A DNA stretch of 60,000 nt from Anaerostipes butyraticus (GCF_016586355.1 NZ_BLYI01000073.1:1-60000); one strand, 5' to 3'; counted from the first letter of the stretch, positions 1 through 8,843 are shown. The notes: a model not told the origin generated them from the letters alone. Program-made: numbers and translations.

Positions 1-1
1 G

Positions 2-118
2 CCATTGCTGCTGACGCTGCTGTGCATGTGGCTGTTAAAGAAGAACGTATCCCCGATCGTTATCATCATCGCCCTGTTCATCGTAGGTATCGCAGGACAT
101 GTAGTGGGATTATTATAA
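2..118 (+). CDS. PTS mannose/fructose/sorbose-family IID subunit, C-terminal end (partial)
   Basis: Only the last 38 codons are inside the window; the stop codon is at 116-118. The peptide is a hydrophobic segment (LLLTLLCMWLLKK), a short polar turn (NVSP), then a second hydrophobic stretch ending in GLL. This is the usual end of mannose-family PTS IID membrane subunits, which carry hexoses across the membrane while they are phosphorylated. The next gene is manO, which habitually follows the IIAB-IIC-IID genes, and this supports the call. The identification rests on a short fragment plus context. Confidence 0.65.
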   Translation, partial: PLLLTLLCMWLLKKNVSPIVIIIALFIVGIAGHVVGLL

Positions 119-144
119 GAAAAAAATCTACATATGATTTTCAG

Positions 145-175
145 AAAAGGCCCGGATTTTCCGGGTCTTTTTTGC
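145..175 (+). terminator. Rho-independent terminator after the PTS gene
   Basis: A GC-rich hairpin (GCCCGG / CCGGGT, loop ATTT) is followed directly by a run of T. It lies 30 bp after the IID stop codon, so it probably ends or attenuates the mannose PTS transcript before manO. Confidence 0.8.
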
Positions 176-219
176 CGGAGAAATAAAGAAAAATCTTTTT
201 CATTCATAGTACCGCGGGC

Positions 220-248
220 TGGACGGTCTTTCCCTAATAAGGTATAAT
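220..248 (+). promoter_or_regulatory. Candidate sigma-A promoter of manO-manA-EIICBA
   Basis: TGGACG (220-225) and TATAAT (243-248) are separated by 17 bp. The -10 is perfect and the -35 matches four of six consensus positions. It lies 40 bp before the manO start and just after the terminator. Confidence 0.5.
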
Positions 249-288
249 AAAAAAGATAAAATTTTACAGAAAGAAATGGAGAAGTAAA

Positions 289-663
289 ATGGCTCAATCA
301 ATGAACACAAAAGTCGATCTTGTAATCAAAGCGACTTCTTATCAGGGTCTCAACAGCTATGGAAAGATCATGGTCGGAGACAAGGCTTTTGAATATTACA
401 ATGACCGTAACGTCAATGACTTTATACAGATTCCATGGGAGGAGGTCGATTATGTGGTCGCCTCTGTTATGTTCAAAGGGAAAAAAATTCCAAGATATGC
501 AATTCAGACAAAGAAAAATGGTACATATTCTTTTGCCTCAAAAGAACCGAAGAAAGTTCTGCGTGCAATCAACAAATATGTGCCGTCAGATCATATGGTG
601 CGTTCTCTTACTTTTTTTGATGTTTTAAAGAGAGCATTCCGGTCAAAATTCAAAAAGAAATAA
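289..663 (+). CDS. manO: DUF956 family protein (ManO-like)
   Basis: A 124-residue soluble protein that matches DUF956 through its length: an opening region VDLVIKATSYQGL, then GKIMVGDKAFE, NDRNVNDFIQIPWEEVDYV, and a C-terminal block MVRSLTFFDV. DUF956/ManO genes sit directly after mannose-family PTS operons and are thought to tune mannose PTS expression or activity; the exact role is unknown. Here it follows a IID gene end and precedes manA by 18 bp, so it probably shares a transcript with manA and the EIICBA gene. The start ATG has a GGAGAAG ribosome binding site 4 bp upstream. Confidence 0.85.
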   Translation: MAQSMNTKVDLVIKATSYQGLNSYGKIMVGDKAFEYYNDRNVNDFIQIPWEEVDYVVASVMFKGKKIPRYAIQTKKNGTYSFASKEPKKVLRAINKYVPSDHMVRSLTFFDVLKRAFRSKFKKK

Positions 664-681
664 TTATAGGAGGAGAAAAGG

Positions 682-1617
682 ATGGGTCATGTTTTAAAAA
701 TGAAACCGGTTTTCAAAGAAATGATTTGGGGAGGTCATAAACTAAAAGACGTTTATGGATACGACATTCCAAGTGATCATACGGGAGAGTGCTGGGCACT
801 TTCTGCTCATAAGAACGGCGACTGCGAAGTGGCTGATGGAGAATTTGCGGGCAAAACGTTATCCTGGGTGTTTGAAAACCACAGAGAGTTATTTGGAAAT
901 ATTGAGGGAGACCAGTTCCCTTTGCTGGTTAAGATCATCGATGCCAAGAATGATCTGTCTGTACAGGTTCATCCGGATGATGCGTATGCAAGAGCAAATG
1001 AAAATTCTCTGGGGAAAACAGAGTGCTGGTATGTCCTTCAGGCAGAAGAAGGGACAAAGATGGTTATGGGACATCATGCCAGAACCAAAGAAGAATTCGT
1101 AAAAGCAATTGAAGAAGATGACTATGATAATCTGCTGAACTCTTTTCAGATCAAAGAAGGAGATTTTTTCTATATTCCATCCGGAACCCTGCACGCGATC
1201 TGCAGCGGGTCTTTGATTTATGAAGCACAACAGTCATCTGATATTACATACAGAGTTTATGACTATCACAGAAAAGGTGCTGACGGCAAGGAAAGACAGC
1301 TTCATGTAAAACAGTCGATTGAAGTTACAAAGGTGCCGTCTGACAATGACAGAAAGCAGGAATTTGTTAAAACGAAACTGGAAAACGGTGAGAAAACCAG
1401 ATATGTAGAAAGTGAGTTTTTTAAAGTAGACAAATATCAGCTGGAAGATGAAAATGTTATTAAAAATGATGCACCGTTCCAGATGGTCAGTGTTTTAAAC
1501 GGAGAAGGAACAATGGATGGGGATGCCATCAAAAAAGGAGACCATTTTATTATTTGTTCCGATCAGAAAGAGACAAAATTCTGCGGCAGCCTGGAACTTA
1601 TGATCACAACACTGTAA
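682..1617 (+). CDS. manA: Mannose-6-phosphate isomerase, type I
   Basis: This cytosolic zinc enzyme interconverts mannose-6-phosphate and fructose-6-phosphate, feeding PTS-imported mannose into glycolysis. The 311-residue length is that of the short class I form of Firmicutes. Metal ligands are visible: Gln95 and His97 in QVHPDD, Glu114 in TECWYVL and His171 in PSGTLHAI. The N-terminal FKEMIWGG and GECWALSAH blocks are also family-typical. A strong AGGAGG site precedes the ATG. It lies between manO and a PTS permease with short gaps (18 and 10 bp), so the three form a hexose uptake operon. Confidence 0.95.
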   Translation: MGHVLKMKPVFKEMIWGGHKLKDVYGYDIPSDHTGECWALSAHKNGDCEVADGEFAGKTLSWVFENHRELFGNIEGDQFPLLVKIIDAKNDLSVQVHPDDAYARANENSLGKTECWYVLQAEEGTKMVMGHHARTKEEFVKAIEEDDYDNLLNSFQIKEGDFFYIPSGTLHAICSGSLIYEAQQSSDITYRVYDYHRKGADGKERQLHVKQSIEVTKVPSDNDRKQEFVKTKLENGEKTRYVESEFFKVDKYQLEDENVIKNDAPFQMVSVLNGEGTMDGDAIKKGDHFIICSDQKETKFCGSLELMITTL

Positions 1618-1627
1618 AGGAAAAAAG

Positions 1628-3769
1628 ATGAGAGAGAAGATTTTTGGAGTATTGCAGAGGATCGGACGGTCTTTTATGCTTCCGATTGCAATTCTGCCGG
1701 CTGCAGGACTGCTTTTGGGACTGGGAAGTTCTTTTACGAATTCTGCAATGATCAAAACGTATGGATTAGAGAAGGTTCTCGGTTCCGGCACAGTGCTGAA
1801 TGAGTTTCTAACTGTTTTAATGAAGGCAGGGAATGCAGTATTCAATAATCTTCCCTTGATCTTTGCCATTGGGGTTGCCATCGGCATGGCAAAAAAGGAA
1901 AAGGAGGTTGCGGCCTTATCGGCCGCAATTGCCTATTTTGTAATGAATGCTTCCATTAATGCAATGCTTGGCATGAGCGGACAGATTCTGGAAGATGGAA
2001 CGATTGCGCCGGGAGTGCTGAATGGGACGATTACAACAGTTGTTGGAATTGAGACTCTGCAGACCGGAGTATTTGGTGGCATTATTGTCGGACTTGGAGT
2101 AGCGGCGCTTCATAATCGGTTTTGTATGATAGAATTTCCGGCGGCTTTCTCCTTTTTCAGCGGAAGTCGTTTTATTCCGATCATTAGTACTGCGGTTTAT
2201 GTATTTGCAGGTATTTTATTGTTTTATGTCTGGCCGTTTGCTCAGCAGGGAATCTATGCTCTTGGGCATCTCGTGACAGAAACCGGATATTTCGGGACCT
2301 TTATTTTTGGGATCGTCAAGCGGGCGCTGATTCCTTTTGGTCTTCATCATGTTTTTTATCTGCCGTTCTGGCAGACAGGCGTAGGCGGTTCCATGGAAGT
2401 GGCAGGCAGAGTCATAGAAGGAGGACAGAATATCTTTTTCGCCCAGCTGGCAGATCCAAATACGGTTCATTTCAGTGCGGATGCGTGCAGATATTTTTCC
2501 GGTGAATTTATTTTCATGATTTTCGGACTTCCGGGAGCGGCACTTGCCATGTATCAGTGTGCCAGACCCGAGAGAAAGAAGGTGGTAGGCGGCCTGATGC
2601 TTTCCGCAGCGCTGGCTTCTATGATGACAGGAATTACAGAACCGATCGAATTTTCTTTCCTTTTCGTGGCTCCTATGCTGTTTGTGGTGCAGGTTGTGCT
2701 GGCAGGCGCGGCTTATATGATCGTCCATATATTAAATATTGCAGTGGGGCTTACGTTTTCAGGAGGACTGCTGGACTTTATCCTTTTTGGCGTCCTTCAG
2801 GGGAATGCGAAGACTGACTGGATTCGGGTGATACCGGTGGGGATTATTTATTTTGCTTTGTATTATTTTATTTTTAAGATACTGATACTGAAATTTGATT
2901 TAAAAACACCAGGGCGGGAAGATGAAGAAGAAATTATTTTTTATGAAGACAGCGGATCCTTCGAGATGGAGGATGCCGATATCAAAGGCATGGAACATAC
3001 TGCGCTGATTGCCATGGGTCTGGGCGGAAAAGATAATATATATTATCTTGACTGCTGTGCTACCAGACTGCGCTGCTCTCTGGCAGATATCCGCAAGGTC
3101 AATGACAGGATTTTAAGGCAGACTGGATCCAGGGGAATCGTAAAGAATGGAAATGTGGTACAGATTATTTACGGTCCGAATGTAACAGTGATCAAGACCA
3201 ATCTGGAAGAGTTTTTATCCAGTCATGTATCAGAACGAAAATTCAGGATTGTGTCGGATGACAGCAGAGAGGAGCAGATAGAAGAAGAAATCATCTGTAT
3301 GCCGGCCAGAGGAGAAGTCATCGCTCTGGGAGACACGGAAGATGAAGTCTTTTCTGAGGGAATGCTGGGAGAAGGCTTTGCTTTAAGGCCTTCGGAAGGA
3401 AAAATCTATGCACCGGTCAATGGAAGAATCACTGCTGTATTCGGCACGAAGCATGCAGTGGGCATGACATCGGAAAAAGGAGCGGAACTGCTGATCCATG
3501 TGGGACTTGGAACGGTAAAGCTCAAGGGAGAGCCATTCTATGTGGAAGTGGAGCCTGGAATGAAGGTAAAACAGGGGGATCTTCTGCTGGAATTTGATAT
3601 GGATATGGTTGCCGATGCCGGCTGCCTTCTGACGACGCCTGTGGTTGTAGGAAACAGCGAGGAATACGACAGCATTACCATGGAGAATACAGGAAATATG
3701 GAAATTGGAGCTCCGGTGCTGATATTAAGCAGAATCACAGCGCAGTCCGATAAAGAAAAAGAAGAATAA
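1628..3769 (+). CDS. PTS glucose-family permease, EIICBA fusion
   Basis: A 713-residue membrane protein that imports and phosphorylates a hexose or amino sugar using phosphate from HPr. The order is EIIC (about 1-425, many membrane segments, with the conserved FGLHH and TGITEPIEF-type motifs), EIIB (about 445-530; phosphorylated cysteine Cys477 in the LDCCATRLR block) and EIIA (about 555-690; phospho-histidine His624 in LLIHVGLGTV and the supporting His in TKHA). All three domains look complete. The family covers glucose, N-acetylglucosamine, maltose and related sugars, and the substrate cannot be read from sequence alone. The manA neighbour suggests glucose or mannose-type hexoses. It ends at a strong terminator, closing the operon. 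Confidence 0.9.
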   Translation: MREKIFGVLQRIGRSFMLPIAILPAAGLLLGLGSSFTNSAMIKTYGLEKVLGSGTVLNEFLTVLMKAGNAVFNNLPLIFAIGVAIGMAKKEKEVAALSAAIAYFVMNASINAMLGMSGQILEDGTIAPGVLNGTITTVVGIETLQTGVFGGIIVGLGVAALHNRFCMIEFPAAFSFFSGSRFIPIISTAVYVFAGILLFYVWPFAQQGIYALGHLVTETGYFGTFIFGIVKRALIPFGLHHVFYLPFWQTGVGGSMEVAGRVIEGGQNIFFAQLADPNTVHFSADACRYFSGEFIFMIFGLPGAALAMYQCARPERKKVVGGLMLSAALASMMTGITEPIEFSFLFVAPMLFVVQVVLAGAAYMIVHILNIAVGLTFSGGLLDFILFGVLQGNAKTDWIRVIPVGIIYFALYYFIFKILILKFDLKTPGREDEEEIIFYEDSGSFEMEDADIKGMEHTALIAMGLGGKDNIYYLDCCATRLRCSLADIRKVNDRILRQTGSRGIVKNGNVVQIIYGPNVTVIKTNLEEFLSSHVSERKFRIVSDDSREEQIEEEIICMPARGEVIALGDTEDEVFSEGMLGEGFALRPSEGKIYAPVNGRITAVFGTKHAVGMTSEKGAELLIHVGLGTVKLKGEPFYVEVEPGMKVKQGDLLLEFDMDMVADAGCLLTTPVVVGNSEEYDSITMENTGNMEIGAPVLILSRITAQSDKEKEE

Positions 3770-3776
3770 AAAAGAC

Positions 3777-3810
3777 AAGGAAGTCTGGAGTGTCAGGCTT
3801 CCTTTTTTAA
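3777..3810 (+). terminator. Rho-independent terminator of the manO-manA-EIICBA operon
   Basis: A nine-base stem GGAAGTCTG / CAGGCTTCC (3779-3802, one G-U pair) is followed by six T. It lies 9 bp after the EIICBA stop codon. Confidence 0.9.
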
Positions 3811-3848
3811 TTTTTGTCAAAAATAGAACTGTTTTTTTCAGGAAGAAG

Positions 3849-4160
3849 CCTCCGGAAAATTGGAAAGTCTGCGCAGGAGGTGGTGATTTGGGAGAAAGAA
3901 CCTCCGGTGGGTCAAAAAGCCTGCATGGGAGGAGGTAAGCAGGGAGAAAGAACCTCCTGCGGGTCAAAAAGCCTGCATAGGAGGAGGCAAGCAGGGAAAA
4001 AGAACCTCCTGCGGGTCAAAAAGCCTGTATAAGAGGAGGCAAGTAGGAAGAAGAAGCCTCCTGTGGAGTCCAAAACACATACAGGAGGATACTGCCATGA
4101 AGAAGAAACCTCCGGAGGTTTAAAAAATCAAAAGAGGAGGAAACCAGCAGAGGGACGACA
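3849..4160 (+). repeat. Six tandem 52-bp units, each with a CCTCC...GGAGG inverted repeat
   Basis: CCTCC recurs at 3849, 3901, 3953, 4005, 4057 and 4109, always exactly 52 bp apart. Each unit holds CCTCC, 22 bases, then GGAGG or GAGG, then a purine-rich 20-base linker ending in AGAAAGAA-like sequence. Units 2-4 are nearly identical, sharing GGGTCAAAAAGCCTG; the outer units are degenerate. Some stems are longer, for example CCTCCTGT / ACAGGAGG in unit 5. The period is not a multiple of three, so this is not a protein repeat. It fills the gap between the EIICBA terminator and the MoxR promoter. No function is known; a repeat-derived structured RNA, a protein-binding array or a passive VNTR are all possible. 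Confidence 0.9.
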
Positions 4161-4273
4161 GGAGACGTCTAAGGAGAAAAACTGAGAAATCATAAAATCT
4201 GCAAAAGTAGAGAAATAGAAGGGCGGATATACGGCGTTCACAAATTTTTAAGGAAATCCTAAACTTTCTTATG

Positions 4274-4304
4274 TTGACTTGAAGTTAACTTTAAAGTTTA
4301 TGAT
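4274..4304 (+). promoter_or_regulatory. Candidate promoter with overlapping palindromes, MoxR operon
   Basis: TTGACT (4274-4279) and TATGAT (4299-4304) are 19 bp apart. Between them lie two overlapping perfect palindromes, AAGTTAACTT (4282-4291) and AACTTTAAAGTT (4287-4298). This is a typical position for a repressor operator. The MoxR start is 33 bp further on. Confidence 0.5.
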
Positions 4305-4336
4305 GGAAATAGAAAGAGAGAAGGAAGGAGGCCTTT

Positions 4337-5293
4337 ATGGAACTAAGAGAAACCGCATGGAATCTGCTGAAAACGGTCGATCAGGTGATTCTCGGCAAGT
4401 CCGGAGAGACAAGAGAAGTGCTGGCGGCAATGCTGGCGGGAGGCCACGTCCTCCTGGAAGATATTCCCGGAGTGGGAAAGACAAGCCTTGCAGTGGCATT
4501 TTCAAGACTTCTGGGGTTCCAATGGAACAGAGTCCAGTTTACACCGGATGTTCTGCCGTCAGATCTGACCGGATTTTCCATGTATCGAAGAGACACACAA
4601 ACATTTGAATATCAGCCTGGAGCGGTATTCTGCAACCTGCTTCTGGCAGATGAGATAAACAGAACGTCACCGAAAACACAGTCTGCTCTTCTGGAAGTCA
4701 TGGAAGAACGGCAGGTGACGGTGGACGGGGAAACAAGGGAAGTGCCATCGCCGTTTTTTGTCATTGCGACCCAGAATCCTTTCGGTACGGCAGGAACCCA
4801 GATGCTTCCGGCGGCCCAGGTGGACCGCTTCATGATATCGCTTTCTCTGGGATATCCGGATTTTGAAAACGAAATCGCCATGGCGAAAGGAGAAGACGCG
4901 GGAACCAGAGCAAAGAAATTAGAGCCGCAGGCAGACATTGAGACATTCGAAGAAATGCGCCGGCAGGTGAAAGAAGTATATATGGATGACGACTTGTATG
5001 AATATATCGTCAAGCTGATGACTGCCACAAGGGAAAGTCTGTACCTGGAAATGGGAGCCAGCCCAAGGGGAACCCTGGCGCTGGTGCGCATGGCAAAGGC
5101 TTCCGCGTGGCTCCGGGGCAGTGATTTTGTCATACCTCAGGATGTAAAAGAACAATTCTCTTATGTGGCGAAGCACCGCATTATCCTGAATGGAAAGGCC
5201 AGAGCGGACGGCGTAGCAAAAGAAGATGTCTTAAGAGGAATTTTGTCCACAATCCGGACGCCTGATTTTGGAAGGAAGAAAAAACATGCGTAA
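4337..5293 (+). CDS. MoxR-family AAA+ ATPase
   Basis: A 318-residue cytosolic AAA+ ATPase. Walker A is GVGKTS (Lys48), Walker B is LLLADEINR, followed by the family block SPKTQSALLEVMEERQV and sensor sequence FVIATQNPFG; a C-terminal lid domain completes it. MoxR ATPases act as chaperone-like partners for a DUF58 protein and a membrane transglutaminase, and exactly those two genes follow with overlapping ends. The client is unknown. The ATG is preceded by GGAAGGAGG with good spacing. The operon appears to start here, after the 52-bp repeats. Confidence 0.9.
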   Translation: MELRETAWNLLKTVDQVILGKSGETREVLAAMLAGGHVLLEDIPGVGKTSLAVAFSRLLGFQWNRVQFTPDVLPSDLTGFSMYRRDTQTFEYQPGAVFCNLLLADEINRTSPKTQSALLEVMEERQVTVDGETREVPSPFFVIATQNPFGTAGTQMLPAAQVDRFMISLSLGYPDFENEIAMAKGEDAGTRAKKLEPQADIETFEEMRRQVKEVYMDDDLYEYIVKLMTATRESLYLEMGASPRGTLALVRMAKASAWLRGSDFVIPQDVKEQFSYVAKHRIILNGKARADGVAKEDVLRGILSTIRTPDFGRKKKHA

Positions 5294-6386
5294 AATAGTT
5301 TATCTGGCGTTTTCTCTGCTTACCTTTTATCTGGCCGGAGTATACCGGCTGGATGTACTGATGTTTCTTTTTTTCACAGAAATCCTTTTATTCGCAGGAA
5401 GCTGTTTCCTTCCGGGGTATTTTCTGAAAAATCTGGATCTGCAGATCAGGCTGGAAGAGGGAGAGAACGGTTCGAAGAAAAATGAGCCGGTCAGCGGAAA
5501 AATCATCGTAAGAAACAAGGGACGGCTGCCAGTGACCTTATTTATCCTTTCTCTGACCTATAGAAATCTGAAAAATCCGGAGAAGAATCAGGAGACAAAA
5601 CTGAATCTGAAAGGATATGTTTCTGCCCGGGATGTAACCGAAATGCAGTTTCAGATCGTATCCCAATACTGTGGAATCCTCCAGTGCAGCATCCGGGAAC
5701 TGCGTGTCTATGATTATTTCCGCCTGTTTCGCAAAAAGAAGGCGGTAAATCTTCAGGACACACAGGTGCTTCTGCCGGAGGGAAAAGAAATCGAGCTGCA
5801 GGGACTGGAAGAATTTCGGAATATAGAAGATGCCGGCGACAGGCCAAGTGATCTCTGGGAGAAACGCCCGCCGGATGTGGACGATGTCAGAGAATATCAA
5901 AAGGGAGATGCCATGAGAGATATTCACTGGAAGCTGAGCGCCCGGAACGATGAATTGTTCATTAAGACATACCGGGAGGATGTCATACGTCAGGCGTCTC
6001 TGTTTCTGGATCTGCGGTATGAAGGAAACGCCCGGCTCAGAGAGATGGACGCATTTTTTGAACTAGCGGATTCTATTATCCGCATTTTTGTCAGAGATAA
6101 GATACACCTGCGGGTTTGGTGGTATGATGCTGCCGGAAAAGCCATGGTAGTGATGCAGGTAAGTGAAGAAGCCGACATCCGCAGGGCGGTGGAGGAACTG
6201 ATCCGAAACGCCCGTTTCTATGCAGAGACAGGCGGAGACGATGCCATACAGTTGTACGAAAGCCAGATACAGGAGACGATGAGCCTTTGTCTGAATACGA
6301 AGTTTCAGCTGACAGGCCGTGGAGAAGTTCTGGCAGATTTTGCAAAAGATTTGGAAAGGCGGTGGAGTTCTGATTCACTTTCATAA
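5286..6386 (+). CDS. DUF58 domain-containing membrane protein
   Basis: About 366 residues. Two closely spaced hydrophobic stretches at the N-terminus (about 3-50, IVYLAFSLLTFYLAGVY then a second) anchor the protein. The rest is soluble and holds the DUF58 hallmark GDAMRDIHWKLSARNDEL. DUF58 proteins have a vWA-like fold and work with MoxR ATPases. I chose the ATG at 5286, which overlaps the end of the MoxR gene by 8 bp and has GGAAGGA 8 bp upstream, rather than an in-frame TTG at 5268. The overlap suggests translational coupling. The function is inferred only from the conserved trio. Confidence 0.85.
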   Translation: MRKIVYLAFSLLTFYLAGVYRLDVLMFLFFTEILLFAGSCFLPGYFLKNLDLQIRLEEGENGSKKNEPVSGKIIVRNKGRLPVTLFILSLTYRNLKNPEKNQETKLNLKGYVSARDVTEMQFQIVSQYCGILQCSIRELRVYDYFRLFRKKKAVNLQDTQVLLPEGKEIELQGLEEFRNIEDAGDRPSDLWEKRPPDVDDVREYQKGDAMRDIHWKLSARNDELFIKTYREDVIRQASLFLDLRYEGNARLREMDAFFELADSIIRIFVRDKIHLRVWWYDAAGKAMVVMQVSEEADIRRAVEELIRNARFYAETGGDDAIQLYESQIQETMSLCLNTKFQLTGRGEVLADFAKDLERRWSSDSLS

Positions 6387-6405
6387 AAAACAAAAAAACA
6401 GTGGA

Positions 6406-8607
6406 ATGCAGCTTTATATCGGAAATTTTCAGACTCGGAAACCGTCCAGAGAAGGAATCTGGAGTGCTGCCATTTTTATATGTTATGTGAGCAGTCTTTT
6501 CGGGATTCTGTATACATTTCCGCTGAATTTATATATAAGCTATGAAAAATGGCCGGTTTACCTGACGGCGGTACTTTATGCGGCGCTTTTATTTCTGCGT
6601 CTGAAAAAGAAACATACGGTAAATACAATTCTGCTGGCAGGGATTCCGGTTCTGATTCTTCTGCTGTATTGGAGAGAACTGCCGGATCAATGGGCAGTTC
6701 TGTCGGACAGTCTTTCTCTGTCCGGGTCCGGATCCGGGGGAGATCTGACCGCCGGCATGATGCTTTTTGCAGTCGGCTGCGCCATCCTTCTTCAGGTGCT
6801 GATTTTTAAGGTCGGGGCAGGATGGGTGCTGTATTTCTACAGCATTCCGGTTATCCTTCTGGGGCCGCTGATCGGCAGAAATCCGGATTTTATCGGAATC
6901 TGCCTGTTTGCCCTGTATCATATCGGAACCAGTCTTTCCGGAAACATGATGTCCGGACGAAAACAGACCTATCCGGCGTTTTATAAGAAAAGCCATATGA
7001 ATGTGGCTGGAAGAGGCATGTATTTCCTGGCGGCGGTATTTTTCGTATTCCTGGGAATCTCAGTGCTCCTGACCAGCCGGCATATGGAACAGCTGTTTGA
7101 AATCCCTGTGGCCATTGAACAGAGAATCCGTCAGACAACCATGGAAATCTTTCACACAGAGCCGGATAAGGGAAGGGTCAGTCGTGGGAACAATTATCCT
7201 TCGGGACAGCAGCTGCTGGAAATCATTGTGGATGAGAAGCCGCAGGATCCCATTTATCTGAGAAATTATATTGGTGGAACCTATGAAAACAGCCGATGGG
7301 AGGAGGCGGATGATTCCGAATTTTATGACAGATCCATACGGGGAGGCAGCAGGGACCGCTGGGAGTACATCGGCCGGTATGCCTTCGAAAACCGCCAGTT
7401 TTCTCTTCTGCAGTATATGGGTGACGGAGATCTGATGCCGTTTCGGATTGAAATACGCCGTCTTTCGAACGGATTGTCGGGATATTATACTCCGTATCTT
7501 TCCCGCTATCTGAATATGACAGAAGAAGGATATGTATTCTCGGCTTATACCCAGGAACAGTTTGAGAGTATTTTTGAAAATACGCCTCAGGAAGAACTTC
7601 AGTGGTATGAGAACCGGGAAAGCCTTTACGGTCAGTTTGTAAGAGAGCAGTATCTGGATGTGGACCGGGAAAGCCTGCCGAGACTTACCAGTCTGTGTGT
7701 TGAAAACCCGCAGCAGGGAATCGATCATATCACATCATACATTGTAAACACCCTGCACAGCATGGCGTCTTACACGCTGAATCCCGGCGTGATCCCGCTG
7801 GGAGAAGAAATACCGGAATACTTTTTATTCGAAAGCCACAGAGGATACTGTCAGCACTTTGCCACAACCGCGGCGCTGATGTTTCGTCTCTATGGGGTTC
7901 CGTCCAGATATGTCACGGGATATATGGCACAGCCGGACGATTTTGAGCAGCAGGCTGACGGCACCTGGAGAGCCGTCCTGGAAGATGGGGACGCCCATGC
8001 GTGGACGGAAGTCTATGTGGACGGCCAGGGATGGAAGGTAGTGGACGCGACACCGTCTGCGGGAGATGAATCTCAGACGTCACAGGCATCCACAGAAGAA
8101 AGCAGCACCCAGGCCGAAAATACGGCGCAGGAAGATGTGCAGGAAGAGACCGATACGGCACAGGAAAGTGAACATGCAGGAATTGACTGGCTTGGAATCA
8201 TCCGGAGAGTCCTCTGGGTTCTGATGATCCTGCTGGCTGTGGGAGCCGCAGTCTTCCTGATACATTTCCGGAGAAAACGGAAACTGGAAGAAATCCGGAA
8301 ACTTCCGGCAGATGAACTGTTTGTCCGTATGATGGAACTCATTGGAATGGGCGGATACCTGCGGGGCAAAAACGGAATGGAAGAAGACTTTGCCCAGTGT
8401 CTGTCAAAAGAAATTGAACGTATCACTCCGGAAGAAGCCAGAAGGCTCATGAACCTGGTATACCGGGAATCCTTTGGAAAAGGACATATTTCAGAGAAGG
8501 AACAGGAAGAAGCTTATCATATTTATGAAAAAGCAGGAAACTTTGTATATCCGAATCTGAAACGATGGAGAAAATGGTATGTGAGATATTGGAAGTGTTA
8601 TTTATAA
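6406..8607 (+). CDS. Membrane protein with transglutaminase-like domain
   Basis: The third gene of the MoxR-DUF58 trio. The N-terminal 230 residues hold about six or seven membrane helices. An extracytoplasmic region follows, with a papain-fold transglutaminase core whose triad is visible: Cys482 (GYCQHFA), His531 (DAHAWTEVY) and Asp547 (VVDATP). Then come a Ser/Thr/Glu-rich linker, a further membrane helix (about 600-620) and a cytosolic tail. Likely roles are protein crosslinking or cleavage at the envelope; the substrate is unknown. The start is uncertain: the frame is open upstream to a GTG at 6319, but that overlaps DUF58 by 68 bp. ATG 6406 lacks a good ribosome site, and a GGTGGAG at 6361-6367 sits before a non-standard ATT at 6373. 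Confidence 0.85.
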   Translation: MQLYIGNFQTRKPSREGIWSAAIFICYVSSLFGILYTFPLNLYISYEKWPVYLTAVLYAALLFLRLKKKHTVNTILLAGIPVLILLLYWRELPDQWAVLSDSLSLSGSGSGGDLTAGMMLFAVGCAILLQVLIFKVGAGWVLYFYSIPVILLGPLIGRNPDFIGICLFALYHIGTSLSGNMMSGRKQTYPAFYKKSHMNVAGRGMYFLAAVFFVFLGISVLLTSRHMEQLFEIPVAIEQRIRQTTMEIFHTEPDKGRVSRGNNYPSGQQLLEIIVDEKPQDPIYLRNYIGGTYENSRWEEADDSEFYDRSIRGGSRDRWEYIGRYAFENRQFSLLQYMGDGDLMPFRIEIRRLSNGLSGYYTPYLSRYLNMTEEGYVFSAYTQEQFESIFENTPQEELQWYENRESLYGQFVREQYLDVDRESLPRLTSLCVENPQQGIDHITSYIVNTLHSMASYTLNPGVIPLGEEIPEYFLFESHRGYCQHFATTAALMFRLYGVPSRYVTGYMAQPDDFEQQADGTWRAVLEDGDAHAWTEVYVDGQGWKVVDATPSAGDESQTSQASTEESSTQAENTAQEDVQEETDTAQESEHAGIDWLGIIRRVLWVLMILLAVGAAVFLIHFRRKRKLEEIRKLPADELFVRMMELIGMGGYLRGKNGMEEDFAQCLSKEIERITPEEARRLMNLVYRESFGKGHISEKEQEEAYHIYEKAGNFVYPNLKRWRKWYVRYWKCYL

Positions 8608-8669
8608 TATCAGGCAGTTTGATGATGTCCTGAAAAATTGAAAGAATCAGCACCGGGATTCGGTGCCTT

Positions 8670-8713
8670 AACAGGAAGATAAGATGGAAACATTTTATCT
8701 TCCTGTTATTTTT
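8670..8713 (+). terminator. Rho-independent terminator of the MoxR operon
   Basis: A 13-bp stem AACAGGAAGATAA / TTATCTTCCTGTT with a 12-base loop, followed by ATTTTTG. A smaller GCACC/GGTGC hairpin precedes it at about 8650-8666. Confidence 0.85.
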
Positions 8714-8736
8714 GTACAAAATAACTAGATTATGAA

Positions 8737-8825
8737 AAACTTTTTATGTATTTTCAACAAAGTTAAAAAATTTTGAGGTCCACCGTTACTTTGACCCTCT
8801 TTTTCCGGATATATAAGTGAAGGCA
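8737..8825 (+). promoter_or_regulatory. RHS-gene control region, copy A of a duplicated promoter module
   Basis: This stretch is closely matched by 17626-17715. Shared blocks are AAAGTTAAAAAA, TTTGAGGTC, CGTTACTTTG and the 25-base CTTTTTCCGGATATATAAGTGAAG-type end. TTGACC (8791) lies in copy A, and TATATAAG (8810-8817) looks like a -10 in both copies, although the spacing is short of 17 bp. The two GTTA half-sites about 23 bp apart could be activator sites. Conservation while the flanks differ supports a shared regulator. Confidence 0.6.
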
Positions 8826-8843
8826 TGTAAGAGAAAGGAGGAT

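Noticed and set aside
3814-4032. 72-codon ORF across the 52-bp repeats
   Set aside because: The period is not divisible by three, so reading frames rotate between units, and it starts inside the terminator of the previous gene.
3849-4160. CRISPR array
   Set aside because: The whole 52-bp unit is repeated, including the linker; there are no unique spacers and no cas genes.
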